DNA of 64,000 nt from Pseudovibrio sp. Tun.PSC04-5.I4 (GCF_900104145.1 NZ_FNLB01000006.1:889001-953000), one strand, 5' to 3'. Shown: positions 32,633 through 41,669, counted from the first letter of the stretch. The notes: generated by a model not told the origin, from the sequence alone. A program made the numbers and translations.

Positions 32633-33667
32633 CTACCCGCCCGTCACACTCATATGTCGGGAAACGGGCACGCTCTTATTATCGCGATCTATAATAAAGT
32701 CGTGGCCCTTTGGCTTTCTTGCAATCGCGCTATCAATCGCTTCACAGAGCACTTCATTGCCCTCAGACGCGCGCAAGGCTGCCCGAAGATCCTTCTGATC
32801 ATCCTGACCGAGACACATGTACAGTTGGCCCGTACAGGTCACACGCACGCGATTGCAGCTCTCACAGAAATTATGGGTCATCGGCGTAATAAACCCGAGA
32901 CGACCGCCTGTTTCCTCTATCCGCATATACCGCGCTGGTCCGCCCGTCTTATACGGAATATCGGTAAGCGTAAATTTGGAGGAGAGTGTTTTACGAACAT
33001 CGCTCAGCGGCAAGTATTGATCGTTCCGGTCCCCATCAATTTCGCCGAGCGGCATTGTCTCAATGAAGGTTAGATCATGCCCATGCGAGTGAGCCCACTC
33101 AAGCATTGGTATGAGCTCGTCCTCGTTGAAATTTTTGAGGGCAACAGCATTGAGTTTGACTTTTAGGCCAGCCTTTTGCGCAGCTTTTATCCCGTCATAA
33201 ACTTTCTGGATATCACCCCAACGGGTCACGTCCTTAAACTTTACAGGGTCTAACGTATCCAAAGAGACGTTGATACGGCGAATACCAGCTGCATATAACT
33301 CCTCAGCAAAGCGTTCCAACTGCGTGCCATTGGTCGTGATTGTGAGTTCTTCCAGGGCTCCGCTCTCAAGATGGCGCGACAATCCACGAATGAAGCTCAT
33401 AATGTTCTTGCGAACCAGAGGCTCTCCACCCGTCAGACGGATTTTTCGGACCCCCTTATCAATGAAGACAGAGCACAGACGATCAAGCTCCTCGAGAGAC
33501 AGCACATCTTTTTTAGGGAGGAACGTCATGTGTTCAGACATGCAATAAACGCATCTGAGATCACAACGGTCAGTAACAGACACCCTAAGATAGGTTACAG
33601 CTCGACCAAATGGATCAATCAGCTCTGGGCGTACATTCTGTTGTTTGTCGCCGGCTTGCTGCCCCAT
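32633..33667 (-). CDS. moaA: GTP 3',8-cyclase MoaA
   Basis: Radical SAM enzyme that converts GTP to the first intermediate of molybdopterin synthesis. About 344 residues. The N-terminal [4Fe-4S] motif CDLRCVYC is near 34-41, LTGGEPLVRKN near 78, and the second cluster CESCNRVRVTCTGQLYMC near 270. The protein ends in the conserved Gly-Gly (MSVTGG) needed for catalysis. ATG 33667 is chosen because GGAGG lies 6 bases upstream; the frame opens at GTG 33679. moeA and mobA are 7 kb away. Confidence 0.95.
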   Translation of the reverse strand: MGQQAGDKQQNVRPELIDPFGRAVTYLRVSVTDRCDLRCVYCMSEHMTFLPKKDVLSLEELDRLCSVFIDKGVRKIRLTGGEPLVRKNIMSFIRGLSRHLESGALEELTITTNGTQLERFAEELYAAGIRRINVSLDTLDPVKFKDVTRWGDIQKVYDGIKAAQKAGLKVKLNAVALKNFNEDELIPMLEWAHSHGHDLTFIETMPLGEIDGDRNDQYLPLSDVRKTLSSKFTLTDIPYKTGGPARYMRIEETGGRLGFITPMTHNFCESCNRVRVTCTGQLYMCLGQDDQKDLRAALRASEGNEVLCEAIDSAIARKPKGHDFIIDRDNKSVPVSRHMSVTGG

Positions 33668-33856
33668 GGAAACCTCCACAATACATACCTCAAACTTGTC
33701 TAATTTAACGATTCCAATGTAGTAGGTAAATGGTTAGCGTCAATGCATCAGACAAGACTTCTGGTGGATTTACCTATGAAAACATCATAGAACCACAGAT
33801 AAAATTCACCAAGCATCAATACTGAGTTCCATGAACTTGGGCAAGGACTAAAATAT

Positions 33857-34219
33857 ATGACAGTTACTCCGTGGCCTACGCAAATTCACTTAAAAGATAA
33901 GGGAAAACAACTAGAAGTTACTTTTGACGAGAGCCGGACAGTGCGCTTTAGCTCAGAGTTTCTGAGAGTAATGTCCCCATCCGCTGAGGTTCAAGGACAC
34001 AGTCCTGATCAAAGAAAAGTGATCAGCGGAAAGAAAGAGATCGCCATTATCAAGGTCGATCCAGTGGGCAATTACGCCATCAAGCTAACGTTTGACGATA
34101 TGCACAACACTGGCATTTACACGTGGGCGTATTTTCTGGAACTTGAGGAGCAAAGAGATTTTCTTTGGAACCGATACTTGCAGGAACTTCAGGATCGTAA
34201 TCTGACCCGGGAAGTGTAG
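33857..34219 (+). CDS. DUF971 domain protein
   Basis: A 120-residue protein matching the DUF971 fold, which also forms the N-terminal domain of gamma-butyrobetaine hydroxylases. Visible features are WPTQIHLKDKGKQLEVTFDE, FSSEFLRVMSPSAEVQGH and the C-terminal DDMHNTGIYTWAYFLEL. Single-domain members are common in proteobacteria, sometimes near Mrp/ApbC or Fe-S genes, which fits apbC 3 kb away. No catalytic residues are evident and the function is unknown. Confidence 0.87.
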   Translation: MTVTPWPTQIHLKDKGKQLEVTFDESRTVRFSSEFLRVMSPSAEVQGHSPDQRKVISGKKEIAIIKVDPVGNYAIKLTFDDMHNTGIYTWAYFLELEEQRDFLWNRYLQELQDRNLTREV

Positions 34220-34238
34220 GGCTGGCGGATACCAGCCC
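34219..34238. terminator. Short hairpin between convergent genes
   Basis: A 7-bp stem GGGCTGG / CCAGCCC starting in the stop codon of the DUF971 gene and 11 bases before the end of the convergent transpeptidase gene. No T-run, so termination is uncertain. Confidence 0.4.
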
Positions 34239-34248
34239 CATCACATTA

Positions 34249-34845
34249 TTATCGAAGGACAACCACTTTGGTGCCAACGGAGACGTTGTTGTATAGATGG
34301 ATCACGTCTTCATTTGCCATTCGAATACAGCCGGAGGACACAGCTGAACCGATCGTCCATGGTTCGTTGGATCCATGAATGCGGTAAATAGTGCTGCCGA
34401 TATACATGGCGCGTGCACCAAGTGGATTATTAGGTCCACCCTTCATATAACGCGGAAGAGTACGGCCTTTGCGGCGTTCACGATCAATCATGACCTGCGG
34501 CGGCGTCCAACCCGGCCATTCCGCTTTACGTGAAATACGGTGTGTACCGGACCATTGGAAACCCGTGCGGCCAACGCCAACCCCATAAACCATCGCAGTG
34601 CCATCATTGCGAATGTGGTAAAGGCGACGGTCCTTGGTGCTGATAACCAACGTGTTAGGCCGATAGGAACCGTTGTAACGAACTTGCTTGCGTTGAATGG
34701 ACGATTTTCCTTGGCGAGCGGAGCCGTAAGTAACCCATTTTTTGCTTTGTTGATCAAAGAACTTGCCAGAAGCCGCAGCATCCGCACTGGTTCCTGTAAA
34801 GAGTACCGCAACACAGAGTGCAACACTCGCGATAAGTATGCGCAT
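34249..34845 (-). CDS. L,D-transpeptidase (YkuD domain), periplasmic
   Basis: A 198-residue protein with a signal peptide (about 1-24, ILIASVALCVAVLFTGTSADA). The YkuD domain has LVISTKDRRLYHIR near 67, NPLGARAMYIG near 145, and the active-site block with His in RIHGSN and Cys in VSSGCIRMANEDV (about 153-180). It would cross-link or remodel peptidoglycan, or attach proteins to it. Several YkuD enzymes are typical in Hyphomicrobiales, which rely on L,D-crosslinks. Confidence 0.93.
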   Translation of the reverse strand: MRILIASVALCVAVLFTGTSADAAASGKFFDQQSKKWVTYGSARQGKSSIQRKQVRYNGSYRPNTLVISTKDRRLYHIRNDGTAMVYGVGVGRTGFQWSGTHRISRKAEWPGWTPPQVMIDRERRKGRTLPRYMKGGPNNPLGARAMYIGSTIYRIHGSNEPWTIGSAVSSGCIRMANEDVIHLYNNVSVGTKVVVLR

Positions 34846-35191
34846 TGAATAACCCCTGGAATATTGTTGTTTGTTTTATCTCGTTTGCATGAGGGAGTTT
34901 ATGCAACGAGTAAGGGGACGCTCGCAGCTTTGAATGTCGAATATCTTAATTGTTGTGAGATGTAAGCCTGCAACCGGAGCTATATGCTTCTTATGGAAAA
35001 GAAATTCTCGCCGTTTTACTGGAAAGATAAATTACTTTGTCAGATACATTGTAGCGAACTAAAATAAAACACTAATCAAAAAACTTATGTTAGGACGAAT
35101 GTTTCTAATTAAACTACATATTTCTGTAAATTTACTTCAAAATCAATAAAAAAGGGCGCCGCAGCGCCCTTAGGAAATTTATGGAGACGGG
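34846..35191. other. Intergenic region between transpeptidase and fumarase genes
   Basis: About 345 bases, AT-rich from 35000 on. It contains the transpeptidase promoter region and the fumarase terminator at 35146-35170. No other gene or RNA is seen. Confidence 0.4.
35146..35170 (-). terminator. Terminator after fumarase
   Basis: A perfect 8-bp stem AAGGGCGC / GCGCCCTT with a 4-base loop, followed on the minus strand by a T-run. It lies 21 bases past the fumarase stop. Confidence 0.85.
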
Positions 35192-36826
35192 CTAACCCAG
35201 ATTGAGCTCTTTAAAGAAGTCATTGCCCTTGTCATCGACGATAATAAAGGCTGGGAAGTCCTCAACCTCGATCTTCCAGATGGCTTCCATGCCGAGCTCT
35301 TCAAACTCAACCACTTCAACCTTTTTGATGCAATCTTGAGCCAAACGGGCAGCTGGGCCACCAATCGATCCAAGATAGAAGCCACCATGGGCCTGACACG
35401 CACGGCGGACCTGTGCAGAGCGATTGCCCTTGGCAAGCATCACCATCGACCCACCAGCTGCTTGGAACTGGTCTACATACGCATCCATGCGACCAGCTGT
35501 TGTTGGTCCAAAGGAACCTGATGGCATACCCTCAGGCGTCTTAGCGGGTCCTGCGTAGTAAACAGGATGGTTCTTGAAGTACTCCGGCAGGGGCTCTCCC
35601 GCGTCCAGACGGTCTCGCAGCTTGGAATGAGCCAGATCTCGGGCAACAATCAACGGGCCAGTCAAGGACAGTCGGGTCTTGGTTGGATGCCGTGTAAGTT
35701 CACCAAGGATCTCTGACATCGGGCGTGTCAGATCAATCTTCACCACATCGTCGGAAAGATTATCCTCTGTCACTTCCGGCATATATTTCTCTGGGTGACG
35801 TTCCAGTTCCTCAAGGAAAACACCCTCCTTGGTGATTTTGCCCATCGCCTGACGATCTGCACTACAGGAAACGCCAATGCCGATTGGCAAGGAGGCGCCA
35901 TGACGCGGCAGACGAATAACCCGAACATCGTGACAGAAGTATTTGCCGCCGAACTGAGCGCCAACACCTGTCGCTTGAGTCAGTTTGTGGATCTCTTCTT
36001 CCATTTCCAGATCACGGAATGCATGACCGAGTTCCGAGCCTTCAGTGGGAAGCTCATCCAGATAACGTGCAGAAGCCAACTTAACGGACTTGAGGTTCAT
36101 TTCCGCAGAGGTGCCGCCAATAACAATGGAGAGATGGTAAGGAGGACACGCTGCAGTTCCCAGAGTCAGGATTTTCTCTTTCAAGAACTCAATCAGGCGA
36201 TCATGGGTTAGCAGGCTTGGTGTGCCCTGAAACAGGAAGGTCTTGTTGGCAGAACCACCACCTTTTGCCATGAACAGGAACTTATAAGCATCTTCACCTT
36301 CGCTATAGAGATCAATCTGCGCTGGCATATTGTTCTTGGTGTTTTTTTCCTCGAACATGGAAAGCGGGGCCAGCTGGGAGTAGCGAAGGTTCTTCTTAAA
36401 ATATGCGTCCCTTGTGCCTTCACCCAATGCAGCCTCATCATTGCCATTGGTCCAGATCTTACGACCCTTTTTGCCCATGATGATGGCAGTCCCAGTATCC
36501 TGACACATCGGCAAAACGCCTGCAGCAGCAATGTTTGCGTTCTTGAGAAGGTCAAAAGCAACGAACTTATCGTTTTCGCTGGCTTCTGGATCATCAAGAA
36601 TTTTGCGCAGTTGTTCCAGATGGGAAGAACGTAGGAGATGGTTGATGTCTTTAAAGGCTTCCTCTGCAAGGAGACGGAGACCTTCCTGCTCGACTTTCAG
36701 AACCTTTGTCCCGTCAAACTCGACTTCTGACACAAACTGATCGGTCAGTTTGCGGTAAGGAGTTTTATCTTTGCCCAGTGGAAATAACGTGGTGTGAACA
36801 TACTCAGGGGTATCTGTTTCAGACAT
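35192..36826 (-). CDS. fumA: Fumarate hydratase, class I (iron-sulfur type)
   Basis: TCA-cycle enzyme that interconverts fumarate and malate with a labile [4Fe-4S] cluster. About 544 residues, with the alpha- and beta-type parts fused as in E. coli FumA. It shows CQDTGTAIIMGKKG (first cluster Cys) near 105, IGGTSAEMNLKSVKLASAR near 234, VSCSADRQAMGKI (second Cys) near 320, and in the beta part GPTTAGRMDAYVDQF and GGPAARLAQDCIKKVEVVE. ATG 36826 starts the family-like sequence; the frame opens at 36928 across the upstream terminator and is rejected. Confidence 0.94.
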   Translation of the reverse strand: MSETDTPEYVHTTLFPLGKDKTPYRKLTDQFVSEVEFDGTKVLKVEQEGLRLLAEEAFKDINHLLRSSHLEQLRKILDDPEASENDKFVAFDLLKNANIAAAGVLPMCQDTGTAIIMGKKGRKIWTNGNDEAALGEGTRDAYFKKNLRYSQLAPLSMFEEKNTKNNMPAQIDLYSEGEDAYKFLFMAKGGGSANKTFLFQGTPSLLTHDRLIEFLKEKILTLGTAACPPYHLSIVIGGTSAEMNLKSVKLASARYLDELPTEGSELGHAFRDLEMEEEIHKLTQATGVGAQFGGKYFCHDVRVIRLPRHGASLPIGIGVSCSADRQAMGKITKEGVFLEELERHPEKYMPEVTEDNLSDDVVKIDLTRPMSEILGELTRHPTKTRLSLTGPLIVARDLAHSKLRDRLDAGEPLPEYFKNHPVYYAGPAKTPEGMPSGSFGPTTAGRMDAYVDQFQAAGGSMVMLAKGNRSAQVRRACQAHGGFYLGSIGGPAARLAQDCIKKVEVVEFEELGMEAIWKIEVEDFPAFIIVDDKGNDFFKELNLG

Positions 36827-36895
36827 CTGTGGCAATCTCTGGCTGAAGAGGGTGCGCTTGGCGCGCTTCTGTGGTTTCTCGGCGTTTGTATATGC

Positions 36896-36922
36896 AAAAA
36901 GCCGGAGGGCAAAGCCTCCGGC
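36896..36922 (-). terminator. Terminator after YceI protein 1
   Basis: A perfect 8-bp stem GCCGGAGG / CCTCCGGC followed by five T on the minus strand. It ends the YceI transcript and restricts the fumarase promoter to the 70 bases before 36826. Confidence 0.8.
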
Positions 36923-37010
36923 GTTCAAATATTATCAAATTAAAGAGGAATGCGCCTAATTGACGAGAGACTTAATGGAAAACACAGGTCACTCGCTTTG
37001 AGGCAAACAA

Positions 37011-37580
37011 TCAGCGACTTGCGTACAGGTCCAGCGTCACAACGACCTTGTCACTGACAGTGCTGTCTGGCACTCCGTCCCCGATTTTGAATTCATTGCG
37101 AAGGATATTGGCTTCACCTACGGCGTGAGCAGTGTCACCTTCAATCGTCAACGTAAAAGGAAGGAACACGGCAATTTTGATGCCCTTAAGCTCCAGAATA
37201 CCTCCAGCTTCATAAAGGTCACCGCCAGCAGGCACGACATTATCAACCCGAAAGATTGCTTCTGGGTAGCCTGAAATATCCAACCATTGTTGACTGGTGA
37301 TTGCACCGCCGACCTGACTGTCATCCGTTGTTACGCTACCAGTAATAACAGTTGCCTGGATCTTCGCCTTGTCGAGTTCTTCTTTATCAAACACGATCTT
37401 TGCATTCCATGTACCAAAGGTACCGGTAACGCTTTTGCCGTTGTTTTCAACTTCAAAACCAAGCGTACTCTTATTGCGATCGACTGACCATTCATCTGCA
37501 GAAGCTGTCGCAGCAGCTCCGGCCAAAATGAAGGACATCAAGAGAGTGGTTTTAATTAAGAGATTGCTCAATCGTTTCAT
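37011..37580 (-). CDS. YceI-family periplasmic isoprenoid-binding protein 1
   Basis: About 189 residues. The signal peptide (about 1-28, LLMSFILAGAAATASA) is followed by a lipocalin-like YceI barrel: WSVDRNKSTLGFEV, VTGTFGTWNAKIVFD, QWLDISGYPEAIFRVDNV and a C-terminal GDGVPDSTVSDKVVVTLDL. YceI proteins bind polyisoprenoid lipids such as ubiquinone precursors. ATG 37580 has GGAG about 6 bases upstream. It is downstream of, and in line with, a cytochrome b561 gene and another YceI gene, suggesting a quinone-related operon. Confidence 0.92.
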   Translation of the reverse strand: MKRLSNLLIKTTLLMSFILAGAAATASADEWSVDRNKSTLGFEVENNGKSVTGTFGTWNAKIVFDKEELDKAKIQATVITGSVTTDDSQVGGAITSQQWLDISGYPEAIFRVDNVVPAGGDLYEAGGILELKGIKIAVFLPFTLTIEGDTAHAVGEANILRNEFKIGDGVPDSTVSDKVVVTLDLYASR

Positions 37581-37602
37581 GGTGTTCTCCAAATCCTCGA
37601 CA

Positions 37603-38172
37603 CTATGGTTTTGAGGATAGCATACGCTGTAAAACTTTGTCCTTGGATATGAAATGGTGCTTTAAAGCAGCTCCGACATGCGCTGCAATCACTGCAATAA
37701 ACGCATAGGCGGCCCAACCGTGAACCTCAGTAAAGAAGGCAGACACATCGGCTTTTTGCCCCAAAAACTCAAAAGTTGGTAGGTGTGGAATCTGAAAGAG
37801 GTTAAAGAACACTGTCGGCAAACCAAGCGGACTGGTGGAGACCAGAAACCAACCAGTAAGCGGCATGAGAACCATAAGCGCGTAAAGGGAGAGGTGGCCA
37901 AGATGTGCAGCAGCTTGCTCCCACCAAGGCATTTCTGCTGGTAACGTAGGGGTAGCTCCCGAGAGCTTCCAAAGCAAGCGCAGGGTCACGAGCGTCAGAA
38001 TAACAAACCCAATGGATTTATGAAGTTGGTAGAGTGTGTAGGTCGATGGTTCAAAAATCGGCAGCGTGACCATATACAGGCCGAAGCCCAACATGCCGAT
38101 GATTAGGGTGGCTATGGTCCAGTGCAACGCGATTGCAACACTTCCATAAGCTGACCGGGTGTTTCTGATCAT
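37603..38172 (-). CDS. Cytochrome b561 (di-heme, quinone-linked)
   Basis: A 189-residue inner-membrane cytochrome with four helices. Heme-ligand histidines are visible in AIALHWTIATLIIGMLGFG (about residue 17), YQLHKSIGFVILTLVTLRLL (about 50), and in the C-terminal helix GWAAYAFIAVIAAHVGAALKHH (about 149-170). It probably oxidises or reduces ubiquinol. It is flanked on both sides by YceI genes on the same strand with gaps of 22 and 100 bases; YceI-b561 pairs are a known arrangement. Confidence 0.92.
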   Translation of the reverse strand: MIRNTRSAYGSVAIALHWTIATLIIGMLGFGLYMVTLPIFEPSTYTLYQLHKSIGFVILTLVTLRLLWKLSGATPTLPAEMPWWEQAAAHLGHLSLYALMVLMPLTGWFLVSTSPLGLPTVFFNLFQIPHLPTFEFLGQKADVSAFFTEVHGWAAYAFIAVIAAHVGAALKHHFISKDKVLQRMLSSKP

Positions 38173-38272
38173 GGATAAGACCTCAGATCAAGAGGGAGGG
38201 ACGCAATCCGCCCCTCCGTACCTTTAGAGCTGTACCTGCGGCTAATTTAAAGCACTGCGCAGGCCAGAAGCA

Positions 38273-38851
38273 TTACTTAACAGTCGCTTCAAAGCTGATG
38301 TTGATGTTCACTTCGTCAGAAACGTAAGGAACAGCCATAGCCATGCCAAAGTCGGAGCGTTTCAGAGTAGTTGTCGCGTTCAGACCAACGGCTTTTTTCT
38401 TTGCCATTGGGTGTTCTGCCAGCTGGTTTACTACCACCTGCATAACTGTTGGTTTGGTGATGCCGCGAATGGTCAGATCACCGGTTACTTCCAACGTTTT
38501 CTCGCCTACTTGCTCAACCTTTGTAGATTTAAAGGTCGCTTTCGGGAATTTTTCAACGTCAAAGAAGTCAGCGCTCTTCAGGTGCGTGTCGCGAGCTTCC
38601 CAGAATGTGTTCATGGAGTTGACGTCGATTTCAACGTTTATGGTGGAGTTCGCAGGAGTTTCTTCGTCGATGACCAGAGTAGGGGTCCAGGTACCAAATC
38701 GTCCATCTGTAGTGGAATACCCAAGGTGGTTGTAGTTGAAGGCCAGGTTAGCGTGGGACATGTCAACGTCATAGGTGACAGGAGCAGCAACTGCTGCGGA
38801 AGCGAAAAGTGAGGCTGCGACTGCAAGTATTCCAAGGCGAACTGATTTCAT
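38273..38851 (-). CDS. YceI-family periplasmic isoprenoid-binding protein 2
   Basis: About 192 residues. The signal peptide MKSVRLGILAVAASLFASA is cleaved near AVAA. The mature barrel starts PVTYDVDMSHANLAFNYNHL and includes DGRFGTWTPTLVID, LKSADFFDVEKFPKATFKS and a C-terminal LKRSDFGMAMAVPYVSDEV. The sequence differs clearly from YceI protein 1, so the pair is not a recent duplication. ATG 38851 has GGAGAG upstream. Likely first gene of the yceI-b561-yceI unit. Confidence 0.92.
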   Translation of the reverse strand: MKSVRLGILAVAASLFASAAVAAPVTYDVDMSHANLAFNYNHLGYSTTDGRFGTWTPTLVIDEETPANSTINVEIDVNSMNTFWEARDTHLKSADFFDVEKFPKATFKSTKVEQVGEKTLEVTGDLTIRGITKPTVMQVVVNQLAEHPMAKKKAVGLNATTTLKRSDFGMAMAVPYVSDEVNINISFEATVK

Positions 38852-39182
38852 AGTACTCTCCAAACTGTTGAACTATAGATAGTCAATCTTGGGCATACAT
38901 TCATCATTAGCGTCGTAGATTGCAACTGAACGCATTGTTCAATGTGAGTGCACAATCACGGATATGTTAGCTATATTGCCTTATTTGGCGAGCATTGGTA
39001 CTAAATCTGGAAAATACTACGGCAACAATGGGGCACCTGCAAAATCTGCGGGTGTATCAGTAAAATTACGAAGCTTTTTCATCACAAATTCGTGTGTGAC
39101 TCGGTGTGTATAGGAGTAGTTAGGATGTTGTTTTCCGAGGGTTTGCTGGGAGGCAACTTTGCGAGTGCCCCCCGAACTGCTT
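38852..39182. other. Intergenic region upstream of YceI protein 2
   Basis: About 330 bases between the methyltransferase end and the YceI start. It should contain the promoter of the YceI unit. I see no credible gene and no clear terminator for the methyltransferase gene. Confidence 0.35.
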
Positions 39183-39686
39183 TTATGGCTTGTACGTAAA
39201 GTAAATACCGTTCTTATCACGCAGTACTTCAAATTTTTCTTTTTTGATAGCGTCGCGAAGGTTTGGCAGAACACTTTTTCCATCGGCAAGCAGCAAATAC
39301 CCACCAGGGCGTAAATATCCCATCATCCGTTGTAGGAGTTTGACGCGGGTGTTGTTGGCCAGCTCATGGAAAAACTGGTCTGCAATAATCGCATCAAGAT
39401 CTTTGGGAGGAGTGTAGCCAAGAGCGTCTCCATGCACCACCTCAATTGGGAGGTGTTCCGCATCAACACGTTCCTGCAACTGGTCTAGACCAACCTTGGA
39501 GCTGTCCAGCGCGATCACGTTGTATCCGCGCTTTGCGAGGAAGAGCGCATCGCGTCCCTGACCAGCACCAAGGTCCAAAATGGTACCACTTTCAAAGTCC
39601 AGATTGGAAAACAAAGTGGTGAACTGCTTGGAAGTATGCCCAAAGAAATCTCGGGTCTTCGTGTAAATTTTATCGTACTTTTGCAT
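39183..39686 (-). CDS. Class I SAM-dependent methyltransferase
   Basis: About 167 residues with a Rossmann-type methyltransferase core: motif I GTILDLGAGQGRDALFLAKR near 36-55, then ALDSSKVGLDQL, HGDALGYTPPKDLDAIIADQ near 105, and GYLRPGGYLLLADG near 130. It looks like a TehB/UbiE-like small methyltransferase; the acceptor is unknown. ATG 39686 begins the family-like part (MQKYDKIYTKTRDFFGH). The frame is open to 39779, abutting the stop of the acetyltransferase gene, so the two are likely co-transcribed. Confidence 0.83.
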   Translation of the reverse strand: MQKYDKIYTKTRDFFGHTSKQFTTLFSNLDFESGTILDLGAGQGRDALFLAKRGYNVIALDSSKVGLDQLQERVDAEHLPIEVVHGDALGYTPPKDLDAIIADQFFHELANNTRVKLLQRMMGYLRPGGYLLLADGKSVLPNLRDAIKKEKFEVLRDKNGIYFTYKP

Positions 39687-39779
39687 GGCCCAGCCTGAAT
39701 AAATCTTTGCACAAAGCATATACAGGATTGCAGAGGATGAACAAGCCCAACAGATATGGAAGCTGTCGGGTATCGTCAT

Positions 39780-40328
39780 CTAAGACATTTTTTGCTTTAG
39801 AAAAACCGTAGGCTCACCATTGTAATAGCCTTGAGTGTATTCTTCAAAGCCAACACGTTGTGCCAAAGCCATACTGGCGGTATTTTCTGGGGCAATGATA
39901 CAATGCGCCTCAGAAAACAGCTTGGCCTCCTTAAACCACTTGAGTGCCAGCTCTACGGCTTCTCGGCCATATCCACGCCCATGGAATTTTGGTGAAAGAA
40001 CCCAGCCAGCCTCTGCAAAACCTTGAAGGCTTGGTGTTATCTGACGCTTAAAATCAGCAAAGCCGACATCACCAACCAATGTATTTGTTTCTTTGTCGAT
40101 CACTGCCCAGTAGCCAAAGCCCAAAAGGCTCCAGTGGCCAGCATACTTAAGCAAACGCCCCCAGGTATCAGAACGACTGGAAGGCTTGCCAGAGATATAG
40201 CGAACCACATCAGGATGGGCCCACATCTCACAACTGAGTTCAAAATCAGAAGGTTGGTGCGCTCGCATAAGGAGGCGTTCACTTTCCAGCGTTGGAGCTG
40301 AAGTGCAGAGTTCTTTTTCAATAATCAC
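39780..40328 (-). CDS. GNAT acetyltransferase, RimJ/RimL type
   Basis: A 182-residue N-acetyltransferase with LESERLLMRAHQPSDFELSC near 14, GDVGFADFKRQ, the acetyl-CoA pyrophosphate loop KFHGRGYGREAVELALKWF near 117-133, and ENTASMALAQRVGFEE near 150. It may acetylate a ribosomal protein N-terminus or a small amine. It starts at GTG 40328 with GGAGA 7 bases upstream. It ends directly before the methyltransferase frame. Confidence 0.9.
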   Translation of the reverse strand: MIIEKELCTSAPTLESERLLMRAHQPSDFELSCEMWAHPDVVRYISGKPSSRSDTWGRLLKYAGHWSLLGFGYWAVIDKETNTLVGDVGFADFKRQITPSLQGFAEAGWVLSPKFHGRGYGREAVELALKWFKEAKLFSEAHCIIAPENTASMALAQRVGFEEYTQGYYNGEPTVFLKQKMS

Positions 40329-40654
40329 AAAATTTCTCCAACAACAAAAAGGCCGAAATGAAAAACACCTCGGCCTTTCAGTGAAACTTATTTATATTAG
40401 AGGCCCAAACCACCGATACAGGAGTATTTGATGTTGATGTAGTCATCAATGTCTTAAGGTCGAAAAAGTTGGAATAAGAACATTCCACTTCACATCCGCG
40501 GTGGGCTTGAGTTTATGTAATCTATTGAGACTACAGGGTTAAAGTGGAAGATCACCATTCTCTCAAATGAGGGATAGCTCTCCACAGTTGTGTTTGAAAC
40601 TAATATATGTCACGGAGCAGGTCTCTCTTAAACTCCGTAAATGACAGGCATCCG
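40329..40654. other. Intergenic region with a possible gene-end remnant
   Basis: About 325 bases. It contains a minus-strand terminator (40344-40378) and, just upstream of it, a closed minus frame (40397-40453) reading DIDDYINIKYSCIGGLGL and a stop. A strong terminator with no gene in front of it suggests that the end of a lost minus-strand gene is still here. Confidence 0.35.
40344..40378 (-). terminator. Terminator without an intact upstream gene
   Basis: A perfect 9-bp stem AAAGGCCGA / TCGGCCTTT with a 13-base loop; the T-run is extended on the minus strand (CCTTTTTGTTG). It lies upstream of the acetyltransferase gene. Confidence 0.75.
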
Positions 40655-41668
40655 ATGACAGACAAAGTACAACTCTCCCTTGCTGAAGCACGCCAGCTCA
40701 CCATTGCTGCTCTGTCTGCCAACAAAACAGATCCCGCGAATGCTGAGATTGTGGCTGATGCCTTGGTGAATGCGGAAGCAGACGGTCAGGCTGGTCATGG
40801 GTTATCTCGTATTCCGTCCTACTCTGCCCAAACGCGCACAGGCAAAGTCGATGGGTTTGCAAAGCCTGTTGCGGAGATTGTTACACCTGTTGTTCAGCGC
40901 ATTGATGCCAACTACGGGTTTGCTTATCCAGCCATCGAGCTTGCTCTGCCATTCCTCAAAGAGGCTTCCAGTAAAAACGGGATCGCATTAAGTGCTATTC
41001 GCCATTCTCATCATTTCGGACAGGCTGGCGTTCATTGTGAGCGCTTGGCAAAGGAGGGGATGATCGCCTTTGTCTTTGGGAATGCACCCAAAGCGATTGC
41101 TGCTTTTGGCGGCAAAAATCCTATGTTCGGAACCAACCCAATCGCGTTTGCAGCGCCTAACGGCAATGATGATCCTTTGGTTATTGATTTGGCTCTCTCA
41201 CGTGTGGCGCGCGGTAAAGTCATGGCGGCTCAAAAAGCTGGCAAAAGTATTCCTGAAGGTTGGTCGCTTGATAAAAATGGGAAACCAACAACAGACGCAG
41301 ATGCCGCGCTGGCCGGCACAATGATCCCGATTGGCGAAGCCAAAGGTGCAGCTCTGGCTATGATGATTGAAGTTATGGCCGCCGGGTTATGTGGCACTGC
41401 CTTTGGTTTTGAAGCTTCCAGCCTATTTACAGGCGAAGGAGATGCGCCAAACTTGGGGCAAGTCATTCTCGCGATCAATGTCGACTTGGTATCTGGAGGC
41501 GCCTTCGCGCAGCGTATGGCTACACTGGTGGCCGCAATGGATATGGAAGAGGGCGCTCGCTTACCGGGAACCTCCCGTTTGGCAGCGCGCGAGAAAGCAC
41601 GACTGCATGGCATTGAAGTGCCAAAGCCGATCTATGAGGAAGCTGTCCGCCTGTCAAAAGGTGGGTAA
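40655..41668 (+). CDS. Malate/L-lactate dehydrogenase-type (Ldh family) oxidoreductase
   Basis: About 337 residues of the NAD(P)-dependent YlbC/ComC/DpkA family, distinct from classical LDH/MDH. Signatures are DALVNAEADGQAGHGLSRIP with the catalytic-region His near 35-50, AIRHSHHFGQAGVHCERLA near 113, FGTNPIAFAAPN near 160, and AMMIEVMAAGLCGTAFGFE near 235. Substrates in this family include malate, sulfolactate, ureidoglycolate and cyclic imino acids; I cannot choose. ATG 40655 has AGG 6 bases upstream. It ends one base before the convergent tamB end, with no terminator between. Confidence 0.88.
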   Translation: MTDKVQLSLAEARQLTIAALSANKTDPANAEIVADALVNAEADGQAGHGLSRIPSYSAQTRTGKVDGFAKPVAEIVTPVVQRIDANYGFAYPAIELALPFLKEASSKNGIALSAIRHSHHFGQAGVHCERLAKEGMIAFVFGNAPKAIAAFGGKNPMFGTNPIAFAAPNGNDDPLVIDLALSRVARGKVMAAQKAGKSIPEGWSLDKNGKPTTDADAALAGTMIPIGEAKGAALAMMIEVMAAGLCGTAFGFEASSLFTGEGDAPNLGQVILAINVDLVSGGAFAQRMATLVAAMDMEEGARLPGTSRLAAREKARLHGIEVPKPIYEEAVRLSKGG

Positions 41669-41669
41669 G

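Noticed and set aside
36827..36928. N-terminal extension of fumarase
   Set aside because: It would run back through the upstream terminator hairpin, and the residues are not conserved-looking.
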